Below, in pieces: positions 1 through 8,696 of a DNA stretch of 64,000 nucleotides. Below the pieces are notes generated by a model that was given only the letters and a program-made list of their open reading frames with translations, was not told where the DNA came from and did not search any database. Source of the stretch: Motiliproteus sp036960175 (GTDB lineage: Bacteria > Pseudomonadota > Gammaproteobacteria > Pseudomonadales > Balneatricaceae); contig JBALWH010000004.1 of NCBI GenBank assembly GCA_036960175.1, positions 62,001 to 126,000 on the forward strand. Direction: 5' to 3'. Position 1 is the stretch's first letter. Each line of letters opens with the position of its first letter. Both the position numbers and the translations under genes were made by a program.

Positions 1-1490
1 GAAGATAACAGTCTCAATAGATTTTTGTAGTCTTCTCGAATATCCGTGTCGCTTTCACGCAATTGTGCCACCTTCCGGCAAGCATGCAATACTGTGGTGT
101 GATCCCGCCCTCCATAGCTATTACCAATCTCGGGCAAGCTATGATTAGTGAGTTCCTTCGACAGTGCCATGGCTACTTGCCTGGGTCTAGCCACGGAACG
201 ACTGCGGCGTTTGGAATGCAAGTCTGAAACCTTGATTTTGTAGTACTCAGATACCACCCGTTGGATGTTATCGATGCTAATCATTTTATCCTGAAGCGCC
301 AACAAATCTTTCAATGATTCTCGTATAAAATCGGTAGTTATGGCGCTCCCGGTGAAGTGAGCATTCGCTATTACCCGTTTTAACGCACCTTCCAACTCTC
401 GTACATTGGAACGGATTTTTTGCGCGATAAAGAAAGCAGCATCATGAGACAGACAAATACGCGCCTCATCGGCTTTCTTCATTAATATAGCGACCCGGGT
501 TTCCAATTCTGGAGGCTCAATCGCGACCGTCAATCCCCAACCAAAACGCGACTTAAGCCGATCTTCCAAGCCGTTGATCTCTTTCGGATAGCGATCGCAG
601 GTGAGTATCATCTGTTGACCACCTTCAAGCAGCGCATTGAAAGTATGGAAGAACTCTTCCTGGGACCGATCCTTGCCGGCAAAAAACTGAATGTCGTCAA
701 TTAACAGCGCATCTACAGACCGATAGTAGCGCTTGAAGTCATTGATGGCGTTTAGCTGCAACGCTTTTACCATGTCGGCGACAAAACGCTCAGAGTGGAG
801 ATAGACTATTTTGGCATTGGGATTGCGTTCCAGCATCGCAGCACCGACAGCATGCATCAGGTGGGTTTTCCCTAAACCAACGCCTCCATAGATGAACAGC
901 GGGTTATAGGAACTGCCTGGATTTTCAGCCACCTGCTGTGCGGCCGCGAGGCCTAGCTGATTTGACTTTCCCTGAACAAAAGTTTCAAAGGTAAACAGCT
1001 TATTAAGATGGGTCTGATGACGCACTCCGCCCTCTACATCAACCTGCCTTTTCTTCTGATCTTTGGTTCTCGAGAAGTTGCTATCTCGTCCTGGCGAAAT
1101 CAACTGAAAATCATTATGGGAGCGACTACTGTTACTCGCCACCACGGGAGCCTGCGAGACCGGAAATGAAGAGGGCGTTACAATGGCTCGGCGAATCGGG
1201 GCTAACGTCTTCTCAGCGGGGTTACTAGCACTTTTTTGTGAGCCTGGCTTACTAACATCCAACACCACTTCAGCAGCATGATCACCACCGACCTCCATCA
1301 TCAATTCTTTAATGCGTTTCAGATACTTGTCTGACACCCAATCCATTACAAAACGATTAGGCGCAAAAAGTCTAAGCTGATTACTCGTATCAGACTCCGC
1401 ACGAAGCGGTCGGATCCAGGTGTTAAATTGCTGGGAGGGGAACTCCTCCTGAAGACATCCTAAACATTTCTGCCAAAGCTCTACTGGCAT
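1..1490 (-). CDS. dnaA: Chromosomal replication initiator DnaA (C-terminal end cut by window edge)
   Basis: DnaA is the AAA+ initiator that binds DnaA boxes and opens the origin. Reading leftward from the ATG at 1490-1488, the protein begins MPVELWQKCLGCLQEEFPS (domain I). A low-complexity linker with repeated Ser and Pro follows at about residues 85-140. The Walker A motif GGVGLGKTH lies near residue 200 and DDIQFF (Walker B) near 245. The C-terminal DNA-binding signature GGRDHTTVLHACRK lies near residue 460. About 496 codons are visible and the frame is still open at base 1. The family usually ends just after LLRLLSS, so only one or two codons should be missing. It is transcribed away from rpmH, as in most gammaproteobacteria, and dnaN would be expected next to the left. 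Confidence 0.98.
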   Translation of the reverse strand, partial: MPVELWQKCLGCLQEEFPSQQFNTWIRPLRAESDTSNQLRLFAPNRFVMDWVSDKYLKRIKELMMEVGGDHAAEVVLDVSKPGSQKSASNPAEKTLAPIRRAIVTPSSFPVSQAPVVASNSSRSHNDFQLISPGRDSNFSRTKDQKKRQVDVEGGVRHQTHLNKLFTFETFVQGKSNQLGLAAAQQVAENPGSSYNPLFIYGGVGLGKTHLMHAVGAAMLERNPNAKIVYLHSERFVADMVKALQLNAINDFKRYYRSVDALLIDDIQFFAGKDRSQEEFFHTFNALLEGGQQMILTCDRYPKEINGLEDRLKSRFGWGLTVAIEPPELETRVAILMKKADEARICLSHDAAFFIAQKIRSNVRELEGALKRVIANAHFTGSAITTDFIRESLKDLLALQDKMISIDNIQRVVSEYYKIKVSDLHSKRRSRSVARPRQVAMALSKELTNHSLPEIGNSYGGRDHTTVLHACRKVAQLRESDTDIREDYKNLLRLLS

Positions 1491-1975
1491 TAAGAAGTTC
1501 CCAATTACGATGATAGATAATTGAAGGCATTCTATCCTCTCAGGGGGTAGTTATCCACAGCAGAGTAAGGTCAATACTCAAAATATTTGTGCCTGCTATC
1601 TCTGAATACATCCAAAAGCAAATAAACCCCTGCCACAGCCCCCGCAACTAGACGGAAAATCAATAAAATTTCATACACAGCTTATGCTAGTATCCAAGCA
1701 CAGCTTAACACCAGCTTTATCAACACTCTTACTTATTGTATTAACTAGATTATATATACTTATTAACATATTTATTGCAAATACATCAGTGGTTAGTCAA
1801 ACTAGCTTCGTCGCCTACAAATACGGTACTAATTTAAGGGCGATCATGAAGATATGACCAAAATACACTCAATTAATGAAAGAATCATTTGAACTCAAGG
1901 CAGTTATTCTCTAGAATTCCGCCCTTGATTTTAGAGGTGGGGGACCGTTTCCCCGATTTAGGGTAGGACATAGCA
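1491..1975. promoter_or_regulatory. dnaA-rpmH divergent intergenic region with one perfect DnaA box
   Basis: This 485-bp gap separates the divergent dnaA and rpmH. A perfect DnaA box TTATCCACA lies at 1551-1559, about 60 bp before the dnaA start, and would suit DnaA autoregulation. A weaker match TTATCAACA is at 1717-1725. The stretch at about 1731-1790 is strongly AT-rich. In Pseudomonas oriC lies in this interval, but only one perfect box is seen here, so it reads better as the dnaA control region or a secondary origin element. Confidence 0.55.
1889..1917 (+). promoter_or_regulatory. Putative sigma70 promoter of rpmH-rnpA
   Basis: A -35 hexamer TTGAAC (1889-1894) and a -10 hexamer TAGAAT (1912-1917) are separated by 17 bp, about 60 bp before the rpmH start. 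Spacing and near-consensus hexamers fit the strong promoter expected for a ribosomal protein gene. This is a sequence match only. Confidence 0.6.
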
Positions 1976-2110
1976 ATGAAAAGAACATTTCAACCTAGTT
2001 TATTGAAGCGCGCTCGTAACCACGGTTTCCGTGCTCGCATGGCTACAAAGAATGGCCAACATGTAATACAGCGTCGTCGCGCTAAAGGTCGCAAGTCTCT
2101 GAGCGCCTAA
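1976..2110 (+). CDS. rpmH: Ribosomal protein bL34
   Basis: This 44-residue basic protein begins MKRTFQPSLLKRARNHGFRA and ends RRRAKGRKSLSA, the conserved full-length bL34 pattern of the large ribosomal subunit. The length equals the usual family length (44-46). It is followed after 31 bp by rnpA, the near-universal bacterial pairing, and a good promoter precedes it at 1889-1917. Confidence 0.98.
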   Translation: MKRTFQPSLLKRARNHGFRARMATKNGQHVIQRRRAKGRKSLSA

Positions 2111-2141
2111 TTTCGCTTAGATTACTGAAAGACTATATCTT

Positions 2142-2522
2142 TTGAAGACCGACTTCCGATTCCCCCGAAGCTCACGATTGCTGAGCGCCGGGGACTACCG
2201 GTATGTCTTTGATGGCGCTAAAGTTAAAGTATCGGATAAGCATTTGCTTATCCTTGCAAGCCCGAACCAGCTCTCCCACGCTCGTGTCGGGCTAGTTATC
2301 GCAAAAAAAAATGTGAAACTAGCCGCCGAACGCAACAGAGTAAAGCGCTTATTCCGTGAATCTTTTCGGTTATCGAATGCAAGTCTTCCAAACTTGGATA
2401 TCGTCATACTGGCAAGAAAGGGACTGGGTGAGTTGGACAATCGGTCACTGCAACAACTGATTAATAACAGCTGGGTAAGATTGATTAAGTACTCACGTAA
2501 GCAACTGCGAAAAACAGATTAG
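2142..2522 (+). CDS. rnpA: Ribonuclease P protein component
   Basis: This is the protein subunit of RNase P, which matures tRNA 5' ends together with the M1 RNA. The 126-residue product has the N-terminal FRFPRSSRLL segment and the hallmark RNR-type motif (AAERNRVKRLFRESFR, around residues 61-76). The start is a TTG at 2142, giving KTDFRFPR, which aligns with family N-termini. Downstream, the gene usually found between rnpA and yidC (yidD) is absent: only 96 bp separate the two. Confidence 0.95.
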   Translation: MKTDFRFPRSSRLLSAGDYRYVFDGAKVKVSDKHLLILASPNQLSHARVGLVIAKKNVKLAAERNRVKRLFRESFRLSNASLPNLDIVILARKGLGELDNRSLQQLINNSWVRLIKYSRKQLRKTD

Positions 2523-2618
2523 TCTGATCACCGGCTCGATCCTTTGCCGTTTCTGACTAAATAGCGCAGTATACGATTTGCTTATTAACTCCTAGCAATT
2601 CACCGGCAGACTTAAAGA

Positions 2619-4310
2619 ATGGATATCCAACGTACTATCCTGATTGGCGCCCTGGCAGTTATCTCCTATATGATGGTTCTTCAATGGAATCAAGATTATA
2701 GCGAAGTACCAGAAGCTACCCATGTCACTTCTGTTTCTTCCCAAAGTGCTGCTCCGGAGATAACAACTCCCTCTGGTCTAGACAATGACCAAAGCACCGA
2801 TATCCCTATTCCGAGCATCAGTGATCAACCAGTCGATACCACTCTAACTCCGCAAGTTAAAGCTGATGAAAGCGGACTAGTAAGAGTGACCACTGATGTT
2901 CTAAATCTGCTGATTGACCCCTACGGCGGTGACATCATCCACGCCGAATTGAATGATTACTTGGCTCAATTAGGTGCAGAACAAAAATTCGTATTGCTAG
3001 AGCAAAATGACAACCGCACCTATATCGCTCAGAGCGGTCTCACCGGACAGAACGGGCCGGATGGCAAGCAGCGCCCACGATACCAGGTGAGTGACGCGGA
3101 ATTTTCCTTACAAGAAGGCCAAGACCAGCTACAAGTAGACCTGACTCTGACGCAGGAAAATGGTGCCGAAGTAACCAAGCGTTTTACATTCACCCGTGGC
3201 GATTATCGGATAGCTATTGATTACTTGATCAACAACAAGAGCCAGCAACCATGGCAGGCCAGCCTGTTTGGTCAGATTAAGCGCGACCGCACCGAGGACC
3301 CATCCTCACAAACCAGCATGGGCATGAAATCCTATCTGGGGCCAGCTTTTTCAAGTAAAGAAAACACCTATAGTAAATTCTCCTTCGATGATATAGACGA
3401 CGGCAAGTATGCGGCTAAGGCCCAAGGTGGCTGGGTCGCTATGCTGCAACACTATTTTGTCAGCGCTTGGGTTCCTAATCCCGAAGCAAGTCACAATTAC
3501 TTTGCCCGCGAGCATAACGGCAGCTACTTTGCAGGTTTCGTATCACCTGCCCTGTCATTAGCCGCCGGTGAAAGCGGAAGCACTGGTGCAACTATTTATG
3601 TAGGCCCTAAGATCCAGAAAATACTGGAAGAAGCGTCTCCTAATCTCGAGCTGACCGTGGACTTTGGCTGGTTGTGGTGGATCGCATTACCACTATTTTT
3701 GGCATTGGATTTTATTCAAGATATCGTCATCAACTGGGGCGTCGCCATTATTCTGGTTACTCTCTGCGTCAAGGCTCTGTTTTACCCGCTGTCGGCGAAA
3801 GCTTATACCTCAATGGCCAAAATGCGTAACGTAGGCCCTCATCTGGCACGTCTTAAAGAACTCTATGGCGACGATCGTCAGAAGATGTCTCAAGCTATGA
3901 TGGAGCTGTACAAGAAAGAAAAGATTAACCCTCTCGGTGGTTGTCTTCCAATGCTTATCCAGATGCCTGTATTTATCGCGCTCTACTGGGTATTGCTGGA
4001 AAGTGTAGAGCTGCGTCAAGCACCCTTTATGCTGTGGATCCACGACATGTCAGCGATGGATCCCTACTTCATCCTGCCGATCATGATGGGTGCCACCATG
4101 TTCATTCAGCAGACGCTGAATCCAACACCTCCAGATCCAATGCAAGCTAAAGTAATGAAGTTGTTGCCCTTTGTATTCACCTTCTTCTTCCTATGGTTCC
4201 CGGCCGGATTGGTTCTGTATTGGGTGGTCAACAATTCGCTGTCGATTGTTCAGCAAGCTCTTATCACTCGACGGATAGAAGCAGCTGCAGCATTAGAAAA
4301 CAAGACCTAG
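2619..4310 (+). CDS. yidC: Membrane protein insertase YidC
   Basis: YidC inserts and folds inner-membrane proteins, alone or with SecYEG, including F0 subunit c and subunit a encoded nearby. The 563-residue protein has an N-terminal membrane segment (ILIGALAVISYMMVLQW, about 7-23) and an acidic Ser/Thr/Pro-rich linker. The large periplasmic domain of the proteobacterial type spans about 80-340. The Oxa1 core runs from about 355 to 550, with hydrophobic segments and the conserved TSMAKMR region carrying the hydrophilic-groove arginine. A strong terminator follows at 4328. Confidence 0.97.
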   Translation: MDIQRTILIGALAVISYMMVLQWNQDYSEVPEATHVTSVSSQSAAPEITTPSGLDNDQSTDIPIPSISDQPVDTTLTPQVKADESGLVRVTTDVLNLLIDPYGGDIIHAELNDYLAQLGAEQKFVLLEQNDNRTYIAQSGLTGQNGPDGKQRPRYQVSDAEFSLQEGQDQLQVDLTLTQENGAEVTKRFTFTRGDYRIAIDYLINNKSQQPWQASLFGQIKRDRTEDPSSQTSMGMKSYLGPAFSSKENTYSKFSFDDIDDGKYAAKAQGGWVAMLQHYFVSAWVPNPEASHNYFAREHNGSYFAGFVSPALSLAAGESGSTGATIYVGPKIQKILEEASPNLELTVDFGWLWWIALPLFLALDFIQDIVINWGVAIILVTLCVKALFYPLSAKAYTSMAKMRNVGPHLARLKELYGDDRQKMSQAMMELYKKEKINPLGGCLPMLIQMPVFIALYWVLLESVELRQAPFMLWIHDMSAMDPYFILPIMMGATMFIQQTLNPTPPDPMQAKVMKLLPFVFTFFFLWFPAGLVLYWVVNNSLSIVQQALITRRIEAAAALENKT

Positions 4311-4327
4311 TCTGTCGTTTAATTTGT

Positions 4328-4352
4328 AAAAGGCCCCTCTATGGGGCCTTTT
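4328..4352 (+). terminator. Rho-independent terminator after yidC
   Basis: A perfect 10-bp stem AAAAGGCCCC / GGGGCCTTTT with a 5-nt loop (TCTAT) begins 18 bp after the yidC stop. The 3' arm ends in a T run. The A run on the 5' side means it could also work on the other strand. Confidence 0.88.
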
Positions 4353-4416
4353 GTGTTTTAGGTACACTACTTAATAAATACATTTTAAATATCGTTAATC
4401 AGTTGAGAGCTCTGTC

Positions 4417-5784
4417 ATGACCCCCCTGGATACAGATACCATTGCTGCACTTGCCACTCCCCCTGGTCGTGGTGGTGTCGGTATTATCAGAATATCGGGA
4501 AGCAAGGTTACAGACATTGCCAAAACTCTCCTAGGACAGATCCCTGAAGCCCGTCATGCCTATTACGGTGACTTTCTCGACCACCTGGGTGCCCAGATCG
4601 ATCAAGGGATTGCACTCTACTTCCCTAACCCACACTCTTTCACCGGCGAGGATGTACTGGAGTTACAGGCCCACGGTGGCCCTGTGGTATTGGATTTGCT
4701 ACTACAGCAAGTACTGGTCTGTGGTGCACGATTGGCCCGACCAGGTGAGTTCTCTGAACGCGCTTTTCTCAACGACAAGTTGGACCTAGCACAGGCAGAA
4801 GCAATCGCTGATCTAATCGACAGCTCATCAGAACAGGCAGCACGATCGGCCCTGCGTTCCTTACAGGGGGAATTTTCCCGGCTGATACAGGACCTAGTTG
4901 AAGCCCTTATCAATCTGCGTATTTATGTCGAAGCTGCCATCGATTTTCCGGAAGAAGAAGTTGATTTTCTTGCTGACGGCAAGGTAGAAAGCGACCTCGA
5001 AATAATCGTCCAACGCCTTCTGGATGTGCAAAAACAAGCCACACAGGGGGCTATCCTCCGGGAGGGTATGAACGTCGTTATTGCCGGCCGTCCTAATGCT
5101 GGGAAATCAAGCCTTCTGAATGCCTTAGCAGGTAAAGAATCGGCTATTGTCACAGCAATCGCTGGCACCACCCGGGATGTACTGAGAGAGCATATCCACA
5201 TCGACGGCATGCCTTTGCACATAATTGATACCGCAGGACTTAGGGAAGGTGCCGATGTCGTCGAACAGATAGGTATCGAGAGAGCCTGGGATGAGATTCG
5301 TAACGCAGACCGAGTGTTATTAATGGTCGATGCTCAAACAACTGACGAAACATCCCCCGAAAAAATCTGGCCAGATTTCGTCAGTCACCTCCCCCATCTC
5401 GATAAAATCACCGTTATTAGAAACAAAGTTGATCTCTCTGAGGAAGAAATCTCTACTGATGACCAACAAGATTGTCATCTTATTTGTCTAGCAGCCAAGC
5501 AACAGTTGGGAATCGATCTGCTAAGGAACCATTTGAAATCCTGCATGGGTTATGAAAGTACCGGTGAAGGGGGATTTATGGCGCGAAGGCGGCATCTAGA
5601 TGCCCTTAATCAAGCACAGCAGTACCTTATGGCGGGTAAATTGCAGTTGACCAATTTTGGCGCTGGCGAGTTATTAGCAGAAGATTTACGACTCGCTCAA
5701 CGGTCTCTTTCGGAGATTACCGGAGAGTTCAGTTCCGATGACTTGCTCGGGAAAATATTTTCCAGCTTTTGCATAGGGAAGTAA
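4417..5784 (+). CDS. mnmE: tRNA modification GTPase MnmE
   Basis: MnmE works with MnmG to install the cmnm5 group on U34 of certain tRNAs. The 455-residue protein shows the tetrahydrofolate-binding N-domain (begins DTIAALATPPGRGGVGIIRISG), then helical segments, then an inserted G domain. The G domain has GRPNAGKSS (about 222-230), DTAG (about 271) and NKVD (about 337). It ends with the invariant FCIGK, whose cysteine is the conserved C-terminal Cys. It has its own upstream gap after the yidC terminator. Its partner mnmG lies 1 kb downstream, across the probable origin. Confidence 0.97.
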   Translation: MTPLDTDTIAALATPPGRGGVGIIRISGSKVTDIAKTLLGQIPEARHAYYGDFLDHLGAQIDQGIALYFPNPHSFTGEDVLELQAHGGPVVLDLLLQQVLVCGARLARPGEFSERAFLNDKLDLAQAEAIADLIDSSSEQAARSALRSLQGEFSRLIQDLVEALINLRIYVEAAIDFPEEEVDFLADGKVESDLEIIVQRLLDVQKQATQGAILREGMNVVIAGRPNAGKSSLLNALAGKESAIVTAIAGTTRDVLREHIHIDGMPLHIIDTAGLREGADVVEQIGIERAWDEIRNADRVLLMVDAQTTDETSPEKIWPDFVSHLPHLDKITVIRNKVDLSEEEISTDDQQDCHLICLAAKQQLGIDLLRNHLKSCMGYESTGEGGFMARRRHLDALNQAQQYLMAGKLQLTNFGAGELLAEDLRLAQRSLSEITGEFSSDDLLGKIFSSFCIGK

Positions 5785-6078
5785 GCGATCACATACTCCC
5801 CGAATACCTAATAAATATTACAGTTGTATCTAAGATATAGATTTTATTCCTATACCCAAGACACAACTAACAGAAATATCTAACACTAAAGCAGACCAAA
5901 TTTTCGGGCTATGATTGCTGTTTAAGCAGATGCCCGCTCCGACTTCCATCCCCTTTCTCCCCGCTATCACCATCATGATGAAGAGACACTATTCATTTTT
6001 TAGTGTCACCAATTTGAAATAAGACTGCGATATCTTCAGCCATAACAAAACTCATTTTTATAAAATAAAGAGCAAATT
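5785..6078. other. Gene-free stretch after mnmE
   Basis: No convincing coding sequence or canonical terminator is seen here. A hairpin GACACTA / TAGTGTC near 5984-6007 lacks a T-tract in the right place. The region is moderately AT-rich and leads into a small open frame and then the origin-like segment. Confidence 0.4.
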
Positions 6079-6306
6079 ATGTTGGAAATTAATGATCATG
6101 TACGTCTCGTAAAACACAGCGATATAGGTCAGAGCTTGTGGGTTGCACAGCAACGTTCAAATGAATCAAGCAGCTACAAACGTGAAATATGGACCCCCGT
6201 TTCGCAACTCCTGACGCCTTCACAGGCTAAATGCTGGTTAACACACAGCAATGTGTCTGCTGAGATCCTGCAGCGCTTTAAAGAGTCCTCTAACTGTATT
6301 CAATAA
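6079..6306 (+). CDS. Small hypothetical protein beside the putative origin
   Basis: This is a 75-codon frame starting ATG at 6079 with a weak purine-rich upstream segment (AAAGAGCAAAT). The product is polar, with no membrane segment, signal peptide or motif that I recognise. It occupies the place of mioC in the E. coli oriC neighbourhood but bears no resemblance to a flavodoxin. It could be a genuine small protein or a chance frame. Conservation in relatives would decide. Confidence 0.3.
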   Translation: MLEINDHVRLVKHSDIGQSLWVAQQRSNESSSYKREIWTPVSQLLTPSQAKCWLTHSNVSAEILQRFKESSNCIQ

Positions 6307-6411
6307 CGTCCAAACAGAATTCACTTTAGTCCTTTCGATTGCCCCCTCCTTTACACAGCATCTACTTCAGATTGCCACAAATCCAAAAAAGATGCTTTTT
6401 ACGCCAAGATG

Positions 6412-6785
6412 TTATCCACAATAGGTTGTTGATAAGGTGTATAACTATGGGGGGATATCTAGTCTAGTAATCTGTTGATGAATCCACCCTGTGGATAAGA
6501 CCCCTATATATCCCAAGCTTATCCCCAGGTGATAGGGGTATGCGTATACACCATTAACGCCTCCTTATCATTGCTGTAACTATTTGTAAATAAAGAATAA
6601 TATACACATACGAACAGATATTTGCCTGCCTAATAATAACAATAATAATAAGCTCTTCTTTCTTTCATACTTATATTATTAAGTTAATAAACAGCTTCGT
6701 AGATTGATTTCTATTCCTCGCTGCAAAAGATATAATCGCCCTCTTTTGATTTAGCAAAGCCCTTTGAACCACGTAGAGGTGTACG
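6412..6785. other. oriC: Putative chromosomal replication origin oriC (mnmG-proximal type)
   Basis: Visible elements are perfect DnaA boxes TTATCCACA (6412-6420) and its complement TGTGGATAA (6490-6498). One-mismatch boxes are TGTTGATAA (6427-6435), TTATCCCCA (6519-6527) and ATATACACA (6600-6608). These are followed by an AT-rich stretch at about 6571-6700 containing a TAATAATAAC-AATAATAATAA tract (6631-6652), similar to DnaA-trio or unwinding-element DNA. The AT-rich side faces mnmG, as in the E. coli oriC. No GATC site is seen between 6361 and 6780, so Dam/SeqA control is not suggested. Confidence 0.65.
6731..6736 (+). promoter_or_regulatory. Putative -10 element of the mnmG promoter
   Basis: A consensus TATAAT lies about 50 bp before the mnmG start. 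The upstream hexamer is poor (TTGATT at 6704-6709 gives a 21-bp spacer; TTTCTA at 6708-6713 gives 17 bp). Transcription of mnmG next to the AT-rich tract is a known influence on origin opening in E. coli. Whether it matters here is inference. Confidence 0.4.
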
Positions 6786-8696
6786 GTGGATTTTCCCGAC
6801 AATTTTGACGTAATCATTATCGGCGGTGGTCACGCTGGTACCGAGGCTGCTCTTGCTGCCGCACGCATGGGCGTTAAAACATTACTGTTAACTCAAAATA
6901 TTGAGACATTAGGGCAGATGTCTTGTAATCCAGCTATTGGCGGCATAGGCAAGAGTCATCTGGTAAAAGAAATTGATGCTCTTGATGGTGCTATGGCGCG
7001 TATTACTGATCGGGCGGGTATTCAGTTTCGTGTTTTGAATTCCAGAAAAGGACCGGCAGTGCGTGCCACTCGGGCCCAGGCGGATAGACAACTCTACAAA
7101 GCAGCGGCTCGTTCTATTCTGGAAAACCAAGAAAACCTGAAGATTTTTCAGCAAACTGCTGACGATCTGATTATGGAAGGCGAACGTGTAACGGGTGTGG
7201 TTACGCAGATAGGCTTACGCTTTTTTGCCCCTTGTGTGGTGTTAACTACAGGCACCTTTCTTGGCGGTATTATTCATATCGGTTTGGAGAACCACAGCGG
7301 TGGTCGTGCTGGCGATCCTCCATCCAACACCTTGTCTCAGCGTCTTCGCAATACGTCACTGAGAGTTGATCGGCTAAAAACGGGAACACCGCCGCGGATC
7401 GATGCTCGTAGTGTTGATTTTTCGGTCATGCAGGAACAGCCCGGCGATACTCCGCTGCCAGTGATGTCATACTTAGGGTCAGTGGCAGATCATCCACGAC
7501 AAATTAGTTGTTATATAACCCATACCAATGAGCGGACTCACGATATTATTCGTGGAGGCATGGATCGTTCGCCGATGTATACCGGTGTTATCGAGGGTGT
7601 TGGTCCGCGCTATTGTCCATCCATTGAAGATAAAATTGTTCGTTTTGCTGATAAGAATTCTCATCAGGTGTTTGTGGAGCCTGAAGGCTTGAATACCCAT
7701 GAACTTTATCCAAATGGGATTTCCACTAGCCTCCCCTTCGACGTACAGATTGATCTGGTGCGTTCAATGCGAGGTTTTGAAAAAGCGCATATTTGTCGAC
7801 CGGGATATGCCATTGAATATGATTATTTTAATCCTCAGGATCTGCAGCACAGCCTTGAAAGCAAAGTCATCGAGGGCTTGTTTTTTGCGGGTCAGATTAA
7901 CGGTACGACAGGCTATGAAGAAGCTGGTGCGCAAGGGCTATTGGCGGGGCTGAATGCGGGTTTAAAATCCCAACAACGTCAAACATGGTGCCCCCGTCGA
8001 GACGAAGCTTATATCGGCGTGATGGTTGATGACTTGGTGACTCAAGGGACGTCTGAACCCTATAGGATGTTTACCAGCCGTGCTGAATATCGTCTTATTC
8101 TTAGGGAAGATAACGCGGATCTTCGTTTAACTGAAAAAGGCCGAGAGTTGGGTTTAGTTGGTGAAGAACGTTGGCGTGCGTTCTGTGAAAAACGGGAGGC
8201 TATAGCCGTTGAAACCCAACGACTGAAAGAAACCTGGGTTCAACCGGGTAGTGCTCAGGCAGGGCAACTAGCGCAAAACTTGGAAAACCCCCTGACTCGG
8301 GAATATAACTTACTGGATCTGCTGAAAAGGCCAGAACTTAGTTACCCTGACGTTGCGGCATTGGCAGCTAAAGTCGATGTGGACCGGCAAGTCTCAGAAC
8401 AAGTTGAAATAGAAATCAAATATGCCGGTTACATTAGTCGTCAGCAAGAGGATATCGAACGTCTGCGACGTCAGGAAAATACTCTGTTTCCGGAAGATTT
8501 TGATTATGAGCAGATCAGCGGCCTTTCCAATGAAATACGTCAGAAATTGGGTCAGGCGCGGCCACAGACTCTGGGTGCTGCTGGCAGAATACAGGGAGTT
8601 ACTCCCGCTGCTATTTCGTTGCTGCTGATTCATCTCAAGAAAAAAGACAAGCTAAAGGCGACTCGAAATAGTAAAGACGGGAGATCCAAAGGTTGA
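6786..8696 (+). CDS. mnmG: tRNA uridine-5-carboxymethylaminomethyl modification enzyme MnmG
   Basis: MnmG is the FAD- and NADH-binding partner of MnmE in U34 tRNA modification (older name gidA). The 636-residue product has the FAD motif IIIGGGHAGTEAA near residue 11 and the family signature segments CNPAIGGIGKSHL and GTPPRIDARS. A helical C-terminal domain binds MnmE. It starts with GTG at 6786, preceded by AGAGGTG. It overlaps rsmG by 4 bp, so the two are translationally coupled. Length matches the family (about 630). Confidence 0.97.
   Translation: MDFPDNFDVIIIGGGHAGTEAALAAARMGVKTLLLTQNIETLGQMSCNPAIGGIGKSHLVKEIDALDGAMARITDRAGIQFRVLNSRKGPAVRATRAQADRQLYKAAARSILENQENLKIFQQTADDLIMEGERVTGVVTQIGLRFFAPCVVLTTGTFLGGIIHIGLENHSGGRAGDPPSNTLSQRLRNTSLRVDRLKTGTPPRIDARSVDFSVMQEQPGDTPLPVMSYLGSVADHPRQISCYITHTNERTHDIIRGGMDRSPMYTGVIEGVGPRYCPSIEDKIVRFADKNSHQVFVEPEGLNTHELYPNGISTSLPFDVQIDLVRSMRGFEKAHICRPGYAIEYDYFNPQDLQHSLESKVIEGLFFAGQINGTTGYEEAGAQGLLAGLNAGLKSQQRQTWCPRRDEAYIGVMVDDLVTQGTSEPYRMFTSRAEYRLILREDNADLRLTEKGRELGLVGEERWRAFCEKREAIAVETQRLKETWVQPGSAQAGQLAQNLENPLTREYNLLDLLKRPELSYPDVAALAAKVDVDRQVSEQVEIEIKYAGYISRQQEDIERLRRQENTLFPEDFDYEQISGLSNEIRQKLGQARPQTLGAAGRIQGVTPAAISLLLIHLKKKDKLKATRNSKDGRSKG

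Noticed and set aside
5984..6007. Hairpin after mnmE as a terminator
   Set aside because: The T run lies in the loop, not after the stem, so it does not fit a rho-independent terminator.
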